Shown piece after piece: positions 23,210 to 33,223 of a stretch of DNA of 64,000 nt. Under the pieces are notes generated by a model. The model did not search any database and was not told the DNA's origin. It was given only the letters and a program-made list of their open reading frames with translations. The DNA is from Golubevia sp. BC0850. Lineage: Eukaryota; Basidiomycota; Exobasidiomycetes; Golubeviales; Golubeviaceae. Numbering within the stretch: the first letter of the stretch is position 1; every line of letters begins with the position of its first letter. The translations under genes were made by a program, and so were the position numbers. The stretch is from positions 496,001 through 560,000 of the forward strand of contig JAAVVG010000012.1 of NCBI GenBank assembly GCA_012976225.1. The letters run 5' to 3'.

Positions 23210-26200
23210 CTAATCTGAAATCTCGACGATGTCCTCTTCATCATAGTCATCCAATTTCTTCGTCTCCTTAGCGAAAGTAGCAGCAGCTTTTCTTGGCTGT
23301 CTACCAGAAGCTACGGAAGGAGTCCTGGAAGAACCACTAAAGTCAAGTGCTGATTGGCGAAGACTTGAGGATCCGCCTGGAGTCGCTTTCTTTGCTGGGG
23401 TCTCTCTTGCTGCAGCTTTAGGCGCTGGCTTCTTGGCGCTAGAATTCGAACAGATCGGAGAAACGGAAATCAGGTCGGGGAGTTCGAAGGTTGAGAAATC
23501 GAAGGGAACTTAAACTCACAAGGCAGAGCCGCGGCCTGAAGTAGGAGCTGGACCTTGGGTCATCTCGATATCAGAGTCATCGTCATCCAATTGACCTTTA
23601 AACTATGAGAGTGAAAGACCAAGACGAAGAGAGGGTAGTGATGAGAGGTCAGATCGTTTCCGAAGACCCATCTTGTCCAGTCCATTCCATTCTTTCGACT
23701 CACCAAAGGTGCTTGTTTCGCTTTTGCAGCCGACTTCTTTGCCGGCGATTTAGCCTTAGGGGCAGCAGCCTTTCCATTTCCCTTCTTAGCTCCCTTAGCA
23801 GGAGAAGCGCTTCTGCTTCTCTCACTTCTCTCCTCATCCGACATCTCATCCCCTCCTCCAGCGTTTGGGTTCAGATCTTCAGCCATCGAATCATCTGATT
23901 CCACAGCTGCTTTACGTCCTTTTCCAGTGGCCTTCACCTTGGAAGTAGAAGCGTCTTCCATTTCCTCATCTTCGTCTTGATTTTCCTTCTCAGCTTCATC
24001 TTCTTCAGCCCGCTTCTGACGCATGTCAGCCATCTGGGAGAGTCAAAAAGATGGCACTAGTCAGCTTCAAAGAACTTTGAACCCACAGTCCGACCGAGTC
24101 TCAAGAAGTATGACTCACTTGACGATCAACAGCGTTGTCATCGATATGATCAGTTCCCATGGTTTTGGCTGCCTTCTTCAACTTCTTGTTTACTAAATCA
24201 CCAATAGCAGTCTTACTAGAGGAGATTCGAGTAGGAAAAAAGGAGCGTCAGCCGTAGAACCCTCGAAAGCATCGATTCGATCTGCCTCGCTCAAGACTCA
24301 CGCATCTTTGTCTACGAAAGCCTCAACAGCATTTGTGAGCTCAACCGATGATAAGAAATCCATGTTCTGAGCGCTCAAGAAGTTCTTGACCATCTCTCCA
24401 ACATTCAACTTCGCCATCTTTTCTTCCGGAACCATGTCTTCGTCTATTGGTTGATACTCGTTGAACTCTCCCTGATCCGCAGCTAAAATCAGAAGAAAAA
24501 GAAAAGGGTCAGAAGAAAAGGGAGAAAAGTCAACGATGTGTCACTTGAGAAGATCGATCCAAAAGAAAGGCATGTTTCACTCACCGACTTTCCTGACCGT
24601 CTTTTTGGAATAAGCCAAAACGTCTTTAGGATTTGCAATCTTTCCAGAGAACTCTTGCCCGAATCTGATCGGATTTCCCAAATCGTTCGGAGCATAAACC
24701 ACTTTCAATCTAATCAAAGGCAAAGGTCTCTTCTCCATCCTTTCCTCCTCTTCCAAAGCGTCTTGAGCTTGTTGCCATTCATCATTAGCTTGATCGATCA
24801 ATTCATTAACCTTTTGTCTCAAGAGTTTTTGAACTGATTCCCTCTTCTTCAAGTCAACATTCCCAAGATCTGCTTCGTCTGTTAGATCGAGCGTGTCCAT
24901 TACGAAAGGTCTAACAGTCTTCAAAGGCAGAGGTTCCATCTTGTAAGTTCTACCGTGAATCGAGAGTAAACCAACTTGCTTCGATACAGTCTCAGCTTGA
25001 CAAAGAGAAGTCGCTACACTACTCCCAGGTTGGCAGATTCTGTAACTCTTGTCAGCTACTACTTCTGGATGAAGCAGTTGTTCATGTTCGTGGCCCCAGA
25101 TGACTAGATCGATGGAATCGTCGAACATCCCGTCTGGCACGTAAGACTTTGGATTGTGAGCGACTCTTTGGGACGCGAGAGAGATAGGAGTGAGATTAGA
25201 TTCAAATCCTAATCCTGGAAGACTAGAATGAGAAAGAGCAGAAAGAAGAAAACTCGCCTATTCTGATGAACGCAGAGGATGTTGAACCACTCGCTGTCGT
25301 GCTCTTTAGGTTTGAACATTCTAACTCTACTACTTCTCAGTTCGTAATGTAGTCTCTCATCCTTGACGTTTCCCATACCGTAAAGGCAGATCTTGGTTTC
25401 ACCTTTCTGAAACAGTACAGGTCTGATTCTGATACCATCTTCTGATAAACCGGATTGAGTAGCTTTGCTTCTAGATTCTTTAGCCTTGGAATCGGAAGTT
25501 GGCAGCTCAATCTTTCCAAAGTAGTTCACTAGTCCTGCTACTGACAAGATGTCCAAGGCCGAGAGAGCTCCTTCCTGTCAAGAACGAAAGAGAAGAAAGA
25601 GAAAAGCACGAAAGAGAAGGAGTTCAGTGTCGAGGCAAAAGGTTTAGGAGAAAGAAGAAGACTCACAGTACCAACTCCTTGAGGATCGTCGTGGTTCCCA
25701 TGAATCGAGAAGACTGGGATACCGACGTTGAGATTGTGATCTTCGTAGTTGACTGCTGGGAATCTGAAAGATGCGAGGGGGCGAGGGGGAGGTAGAAAGA
25801 AGGAGATCAGCCAGACTTCAGTCACCATTCCAATCTGTTTGAATCCAGACGAATGCTAGCTACAAACTCTTCTTCGGTTGCACTCGAAGAGATCCCGTCA
25901 AAGTTCCAGCCAACGCTTTTACCGCCACCCATCGATCAGTCGCAGCACCTCTCTCTCTTGTTCGCCAATCGTTACACCAGCTGCCAGGCACCGTAATCCC
26001 AACGAGTGAATTCAGCCCCCTGAGTCCATTTGATTCTCATCCCACCTATCTACTCACGAGTATCCACTAGGTGCATTGTCCCAAGGATCGCTCAGTAGCT
26101 TGATGCTAACTGGCTTCTCACTGAAAGTGTTCTCTCTAAGTAAACCCAGAACTCTATGAAGAGTAGCTCTAGAAGGCTTGTTATCATGAAAGAGATCACC

Positions 26201-26731
26201 TCCAAGAAGGATCATGTCCACATCATGCTTCTTAGCTAGATGTAAGATCTCTTCGAAGGTCTTGAAAGAGTCTTCACCTCTGATTGGATCTTTCTCTAGA
26301 AACCCGACGCTGTGAAACGCAAGTCGGAAAGGAAATCAGTAATTCAATTCAAATCTTAAAGAGAAAGAGAGACAAGAATGAATACTCAACTGATTGTCAG
26401 TGGCCACCAGAATCTTGACCTTGCTCTCCTCATCTCCGTCTTCCCCCAGTCTCATAGTTGAAAAGGGTAATTGTTGAGACTTTGAAGTCGGAGTTGGATC
26501 GCCATTGAGATCCTTATTGGCACCATTTGAGAAATCATTCTCTACTTCCAATTGATCTTCTTCCTCCTCTTGTTGCTTCTCCCCAGTGGATTGAATTGGA
26601 GCTGCTTCTTCCTGTTGAGGTTCCTCTTGCTCTTGCTCCTGCTCTTCTTGCTCCTCTTCTTGATCATCTACGTGTTGACTTGCATTTGAAGGAGCTGCAG
26701 AACCTTTACGTGAAGATCTACGAGGTGGCAT
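23210..26731 (-). CDS. MRE11: MRE11 double-strand-break repair nuclease
   Basis: Ten exons (26731-26391, 26309-26058, 25763-25667, 25574-25258, 25165-24585, 24482-24302, 24215-24119, 24033-23704, 23602-23520, 23438-23210) give about 835 residues. The metallophosphoesterase motifs are [19 protein letters not shown] (around residue 105), [21 protein letters not shown] and VIWGHEHEQ, so all metal ligands look intact. The capping domain follows ([11 protein letters not shown]). The C-terminus is acidic then Lys/Ala-rich, with the DNA-binding tail usual for Mre11. It is the nuclease of the Mre11-Rad50-Nbs1 complex in the nucleus. An extra N-terminal stretch of ~100 Glu/Gln-rich residues precedes the catalytic core. 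Intron 1 uses a GTTGAG donor, and intron 4 is a GC-AG intron (GCGAGT) ending in AAG. Confidence 0.95.
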
Positions 26732-26818
26732 CGTTCAAGGTGACGGCTAACGGAAACCGACGGTGTTGCTCTCCAACAACAAATCGATGGAAGGTTTCTC
26801 TTCCTTACCCACTACACC
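26732..26818. promoter_or_regulatory. Very short bidirectional promoter, MRE11 and DHFR
   Basis: Only 87 bp separate the ATG of MRE11 (minus, 26731) from the ATG of dihydrofolate reductase (plus, 26819). Both promoters and both leaders must share this stretch or overlap the first exons. No TATA box is visible. Confidence 0.6.
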
Positions 26819-27769
26819 ATGGACAACGATTCGATGACCTCAAAGGCATATTCGTTACCTCTCATTCTAATAGCAGCAGTATCTCCTTCAAATGGAATCG
26901 GTTCTTCAGGCGGTCTTCCATGGAGATTAAGCGGAGAGATGGCTTACTTCAGACGAGTTACCAACTTCGTCCCAACATATGGTAATCCTCCAAAGATGAA
27001 TGCTGTTTTGATGGGAAGGAATACTTGGCAGAGTATTCCCACAAAGTTCAGACCGTTGAAAGGTAGAATCAACGTAGTCATCAGTTCAAAAGCTACAGAG
27101 AACGAACTTGGAATGTGAGTTCAGTTTGACTCTTCGTCGTCTGCTCAATCGAATGGCTGCTCTGACATCCTTTCTTTCTCCTCTCTCTGGTTCGCTTCTT
27201 TGAACAAATTGAAACTGGGAATCACCAGCTCTCAATGCCCAGACACGCATCTCTTCCCGTCTCTATCAAAGGCAATAGAATATCTTCAATCTCGACTCTC
27301 ATCTTCCACTACTTCCGAACCTTTACCACTCCTGAATCGAGCGTTTCTAATAGGTGGAGCTCAACTCTATACTCAACTTCTGTCTCAAACAACTCCTCAA
27401 GCCAATTATCATCTCTCATCTTTACTTCTCACTCGAATCTTCTCCCCGACCTTTTCGAACTGTGACGTCTTCATTCCTGAATACCGATCCAGATCCCAAA
27501 TCTCAAACGAATATCAAGAAGTCAAAGATTCGCTGGGTCAAGAGCTAGACAAATCCGAAGTCCAGGAAATTTTGGAGAAAGGGTTAGAGAATGATGACGC
27601 TAAATGGAGGAAAGTGAAGACTGAAGACTTGAATGAATTTATTGGTGAGAAGGATGCGCAGAAGACTGGTACCATTTTGTCTTTGGCTAAAGAAAAGAAC
27701 AAGGAGAAAGGGCAAGAGGATCAGGAAGTGGAATATGAATTTCAGATGTGGGTCCCGAACGATTCGTAA
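26819..27769 (+). CDS. DFR1: Dihydrofolate reductase
   Basis: Two exons (26819-27114, 27229-27769) encode about 278 residues. Motifs in order: LILIAAVSPSNGIGSSGGLPWRL (NADPH and substrate loop), the acid-bearing LSGEMAYFRRVT helix, NAVLMGRNTWQSIP, PLKGRINVVISS, then AFLIGGAQLYTQLL and LLLTRIF, closing with EYEFQMWVP. The enzyme reduces dihydrofolate to tetrahydrofolate for thymidylate and purine synthesis in the cytosol. It is longer than the usual ~190-210 residues because a Lys/Glu-rich insert of about 60 residues lies before the last strand. The acceptor at 27228 was chosen because it restores the frame (ELGISQCPDTH). An in-frame start at MTSKAY, five codons downstream, is also possible. 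Confidence 0.93.
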
Positions 27770-28398
27770 AGCTATTCTCTCTTTGCATTCCTGGTCTCTA
27801 CTGCATGTATTCCTGAGACAGCTATCTATCATCTCTACTATGGAAGACTCTCTTTTCCAAGAAAATGAGTAAGTGTTCCCCCAAAGCAGGAGTCAATCGT
27901 TCTGTCGTACTTGGCTCAATTGGCTCTCCACTTTCGAATCAGGAAGAATTTGGTCAACGAAGTTTTACATTTCATCTGAGAGCATATATCAAAAACTTTC
28001 CGTCTGCGATGAAGTTTCGCGAGTCGCTGCAAATCGACTAGTCGTATAAGCACGAGAAGAATTTTTTCATCCCTTTGAAGTTTGAACTCACTTCTCTTCA
28101 CCATCCCCATCCGATATGAAAGGCGATCAAGGTTCCACCACTCAAAACTTGCCATTGAACGTAGTCACTGCCCCAGAACGGCATTCTTGATCTTAAATTG
28201 GATTTGTCCATAATTGAAGCTATCGAACTCAGATGTCTTTCTAGTCCTGTACTCAAATGATCTGGCGTGAATGGATGGAAATAGAAATACATTCCATGAA
28301 GCTAAAGGTGATGTTGGTAGTAATACAAGTATGCTTGGGTGATCCACTGTTTTGAACAAAAGTTCTGAAATGATTGAAGAGAAACTGTCTCCCTATTG
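27770..28398. other. Intergenic, convergent 3' ends
   Basis: This 629-bp stretch lies between the DHFR and zinc-finger/HMG genes. Several minus-strand open frames of 60-80 codons occur here, but they have no motif or shared start context. I see nothing else. Confidence 0.4.
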
Positions 28399-31300
28399 TC
28401 AATCTTCGTCCATCTCATTTCCCCTTCCCTCCCCTTCATCACCATCTTCATCCTCCTCTTCACTCTCTTCGGCAAAATAACTCCTATCATCGAAGATTTT
28501 GACATCATTTTGAGCTGCTATCTTCCTCCTAAGCTCCTCCATCTCTGCGATCTGCTCCAACCTGCTTCTACTCTTGTCGATGATCTCATCTTTACCATAG
28601 AGGGTCTCCAATCTCTCCATAGTCTTTAAGAAAGCAGATTTTTCGACCGAATCTGAGTTTGTTGAAGTGCTTGAGTTCGATGGGAAGTTGAAAGTTGAAC
28701 TAGATCCAATTCCCATCTTCGTCTGATCAAGATTTTGAATTCTAGAAATGATTTTGACTAGATCTTTCCAGTCCAATTTCCTATCGACTTGAGGTTTCGA
28801 AGCTTGAGCTTGAAGGTTCGGGTCTTCCCTTTCTCCTTCCCACCCCTCTCCTTCCACCTCTACATTTTTCTCCGAGGTATTTGAAGATACAGCTTTGGAG
28901 GTTGATGCTTCCTTCTTTCCTTTCTTTTCGCTCGATATTCCGTGATCACCAGCCTCGTTTTCGTCTTTCCAAACCTTGTTCTTTGGTGGTTTTCCATATT
29001 TCTTCTTCTCGAATTCATTTCCGAAATCACCATGATACCTCTCCCAATTTTCCAACTCGATCTCATAAACCTTCTCCCTCATAGCTCTAGCGATTCTAAA
29101 AGGATTTTTATATCTTTCATCCAATTCTCCCCACATTTTCGTGGCGATCTTCTTAGGAGTATAACCGCAGCTAGCTCTATTTTTACCCAACAACTTGAAA
29201 ATCTTACTCCAATTAAACCTTTCTTCAAATTCATCTACCACAGCTTTCTGAAAGAGAAGTTGAGGTTGATCTGCTTTCATAGTAGGTTTACTTCTTGGGA
29301 AAGGGTCGATTTCTTTGAACTTGTAATAATCGTCGTTTACCAATCTCATAATAGCAGCTTTTGCAACATTCTTGAAACCTGATCTTTCCTCTTCTTTCAC
29401 TTTCAACCAAGTCTCTTTTGCATCTTGTTCTTGATCAGCTTGAGCCATTTCGGAGAAGAATCCAGATTCCCATTGGCTCAAGGCCGTCGCTCTTGACTTT
29501 TTTGATTCTTCAGTTTCTTCTTCGTCCCCTCCACTTCCTTGCTTGTTCCTCTTCACCATCCGACCAGAGGATGGATCTCTTGCTTGAGTGAGAGATGGAG
29601 GCTTGTCAGTGCGATACGCTAATCTCTTTTTCGGTGGAACAAGTTTCGAGAAAGACCATTTTCTTCGCCATTGATTCAATTGATAAAGGTATTCTGCTTC
29701 CGTTTCAGCTGTAGAGCTACCGAATCTTTCTTTCTTTGATTCCGAGAATTTGTTCCATTTTTTCTTGCAATCTTCGATCAAACTCTCTTCGTCCAGCCTC
29801 GAACCTCCAGGCAAAGTTTCGTTGTCTTTGCCTCTTTCCAAGAGATACCTAGAGAATCCGTCGATAGGTCTTGAAGGTCTGTCCAACTTCCTCATTCTTT
29901 CCAGCTTGCGTTTCTCCAATTGCTCCAACCTCCTTTCATACCTCTCCCTTTCTTTCGTGGGTCCATCCCGAGCCAACCAGGCCTCAACTTCTTCATCGTA
30001 TCTCTCCCATTCTTCAGCGTTCAAAGTGTGATAAGCTTGTCTTTCTGATTCTTCTAGCTCTGACCACATTTGAGTGAAATCTAAAGTAGGATGATCTATC
30101 TCTGGGAATTCGGCCTTGGTATCGGCTTGAAACCTTTCGAAGGCACTTATTGGCTTGCTTGGTCGAGCTGAGAAGACAGATGTTTCACTCTGACTTTCTT
30201 CTTCTATTTCTTCCGCCTCGTGATCTTCTAGAGGTGCATCAGATTCAAGAGCTTCGAAGTCGTCCTTCTCTTCTGGAGTCTTCGCAGCCCAAGCATTCTT
30301 GATCAATTGGGAAAAGACTTCTTTTGAGATGTTGTTCAATTCCCATTCTTCTTTCTTGTTCTTCAAAGTGAATTCGTAGAAATGCCTGAATCTTCTGCGA
30401 CCGGGTTGAAGTCTGGATGTTCCCTTGCGTTTCTTCCTCGTTTTGCGTCCGGAAAAACTTGATCTTGAGGCATCTGATTCGGAGGAGATGCCCAATTCTT
30501 CCGTCTCTTGTCGTTCATCATCTTCTCCACAATTCTCTTCATCTGATTTGTCCAAATCTTCTTCACTCTCTGAATCATCCTCTCCGCTTTCTACCCTCCC
30601 ATCCTTTTCTTCACTCTTTCCCTTTTCTTTACCAATCTTACTTCTCTGCGAGTTCACTTGAGCTTGGAGATCAGGAATATAATCACTAGTTTGTTTGCTG
30701 AGTAAGATCAGAATCGAATCCAATTTAGAATGAGTTGAAGCAATGATAGGTTCCAAAAGTCCCTTGGGAAGTTCTAATTCTTCGTCTAGTTCTTCCCAGT
30801 CTGAATTCTTCTTCTCAATCTCATCCTCCGACTCTTCTTGAACACTCAATTCCCTAGCTCGTTTCTTCCCCTTATCGACAGCCTTTCCTTTCCTCAAAAG
30901 ACTCTCTTTCGATCTCTTGTTGGAACTTGAGGCTGAGGTAGACCGTCTCTTGAAAGCTGAGGTAGAAGGTAGATTCTTAGTCTTTGGTCCTTCTTCCTCT
31001 TCTTCTTCCGGTCTGTAAATTTCTGGATCATCACTTCCATCACTATCCTCATCTTCCAAAGGAAAGTCTTCTCCTTCCGGAAGTTCACCGTGTATGACCG
31101 AAGGAGCTAAAGAGGAATGTCTTGAATTTCTAGTCCTACCACTTCTTCTAACATTCGAATCAGCGACAGAGACAGAGGTTGAAATTGAAGTTGAACGTCT
31201 AGCATTTCCAAAAGAGGAGGAAGGAGAGTAAGATCGATTTAAAAGACCTCTGTCTAGATTGGACTCTTTTCCCTTCTTATCTGAATCAAGTTCCGACTCT

Positions 31301-32800
31301 AAATCTGAACCTTCGACTTCTTCCTCCTCGATCATTCCAACATCCTTGACTTTCTCTTCTTCTTCTTCTTTGGAGAAATCTCCAAATTTCAAAGCTTCTC
31401 TTTTGATTTTCTTAGCTCTAACCTGTTCTCGAAGTTGTATTCTATCATTTCGTCTCCATTCCTTCTCTGCAATCGAAACCAGGTTTTCACCCAAAGACCA
31501 TTCAGGAGTTGAAACTTGATCCGGAAATAAAGGCCAATAAGATAAAGCAGGAGGATAAACCGTTGGATCCAAATGTCTTGGATTTTGACTTTGAATTTCA
31601 ACCTGACTTCTCTCAATCTTAATAGAATTTATCCTCCCTTTCGTCGTCACGTTCTTCTTAGGACTGATACTTCTTCCAATTTTAATCTTGAAACAGCCCT
31701 CTTCATCTTCATCTTCATCTTCATCTTGCATTTCTTCATCTTCTTGCTGCTCATCTGCTCTTTCATTTTCCTCCTTCCCAAAGATCCCAAGAACTCCAAC
31801 CTCTTCCAGTACCTTCTCCATAGTTCTCCTGAATTCTTGATTTCTTTCCAACACCAGTCTCTCCCTTTCTCTAGCTTCAATCCTTCTTTGACCTAAGAAA
31901 CCTTTCAAATCTTTAGTTTGATTGACTTCTAAATTTCGTAGAAGAGCAAAAGAAGTTAGACCAGCTTTTCGAAGTCCACTCTTCTTTGTCAAGACATTGT
32001 TGGTCAAAGTTTGATATTCTGGAATTCCAGGAGCTAATCTGATTCGACTCCTTTGACTTGCTGGAATCCTTTGAGAGTAAACTTTGACGGGTTTGTATCT
32101 TGGCTTGGTCTTGGGTCTGGGAACATAGATTCGTTTGGGCTTGGCTCTTGACTTCTTCACTCTGGCTTGAAACTCCTTGGAGGTCATCTTGGATGGAGAT
32201 CCTTGCATCTAAGAAAAGAGGAAGGTGGCGGGAGAAGAGGTACATGGTCAGCTTCTAGAGCAGGAGCCAGCTTTGTTCCTCTGGTTCCGTGTCCACCGAT
32301 ATGAAGGCCCTCTAGAAACCTGAATCCAGTTGGAAGGATTGCAGAACTCGTTTCTGAAGATGTTCCTCTGATCCAATCAGCACTCGATCCAGCCAGTTCC
32401 CTCTCTCTCTCTACTTCTCTCTCTGCATCCCCAGCTCAGTCGCTCCTTCTCCCAAAGCATTACTTACCACATCATCGTCATCATCATCATCATCATCATG
32501 AGCCAATCCAGATATCTTTTGCAACCTCTTCTTGGAACTCTCACTGAAAGTTACAGTTTCACCAGATTCCCTCAAGACGACTTTCCTCTTCTTGTTCATC
32601 AAATCATAATTCCTTTGATGTTGATCTCTTTCCGATTGTGATAGACCATTGTTGTTTGATCCTTTCTTCTGACGACCTAAATGACGTCTATAGGATTCAG
32701 TTGAAATGAATTTCCCTTGACAATTTGGACAAAAGCAAGAAGTGTTGGTGTTGCTTGGTCGATTGGGATTATCAGGATTCGGTTTCCACCATTTGGCCAT
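28399..32800 (-). CDS. Large acidic zinc-finger/HMG-box-like protein, function unknown
   Basis: Exon 1 (32800-32468) and exon 2 (32208-28399) join in phase 0 across a 259-bp intron with GTAAGT donor and CTTAG acceptor, giving about 1380 residues. Exon 1 starts MAKWWKPNPDN, has one C2H2-like finger (CFCPNCQGKFISTESYRRHL) and ends in a poly-Asp run. Exon 2 starts basic (KKSRAKPKRIYVPRPK), then has long acidic/Ser stretches with Glu/Asp runs. At least three HMG-box-like blocks follow, near exon-2 residues 600 (RRRFRHFYEFTLKNKKEEW), 686 (KPISAFERFQADTK) and 781 (RPIDGFSRYLLERGK), with a related block near 1000. The tail is acidic. The layout suggests a nuclear architectural or nucleolar protein, but I do not recognise an ortholog. 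An alternative is two separate genes; the splice motifs and phase argue against it. Confidence 0.72.
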
Positions 32801-33223
32801 CTTGAATGGACAGCAAAGCAGAACTTGACTCGCTAATCCGAATCGAATTGTTGCATCGAGGAGAAGAGGATGGATCAAAGAAGCAGAGGAGGAAGTGGCG
32901 GTCAAATTCGAATCTCTACTTTTAAAGACTCTTCTCTCCTCCAAATCATCTCATTATCCTTACCCAAAGAGGCCGCTTGACGAAAATTATTCATATCCAT
33001 ATTCAATTCAATTCCTTCAAACTCGCGATCTTCGAACCAGCCGCTCATCCATGTGTTCATCACACCAACGTTTCTCATACTCAATCATATCAGTATAGAG
33101 TTCACCCTTTTCAAGTTTTTGAAGATTCAAAAGCTTTTTGTATTGACATATATTTCATCACTGCATCACCTGGAATCCAGAGCGTCTTGCCTGAAACCAT
33201 TTTCTCAAGTTCTCACCTCCGCC
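32801..33223. other. Intergenic, tandem minus-strand genes
   Basis: This 423-bp stretch contains the leader and promoter of the zinc-finger/HMG gene and the 3' end of the next gene. The frame of the zinc-finger exon stays open upstream to an ATG at 32944, but the context and composition favour the start at 32800. Confidence 0.35.

Noticed and set aside
28942-31896. Long plus-strand frames antisense to the zinc-finger/HMG gene
   Set aside because: They are shadows of the repetitive acidic codons on the minus strand; composition is Leu/Ser/Phe/Ile-rich with no motif.
32801-32944. Upstream start of the zinc-finger exon at 32944
   Set aside because: The added residues are not conserved-looking, and MAKWWKPNPDN at 32800 is a better start.
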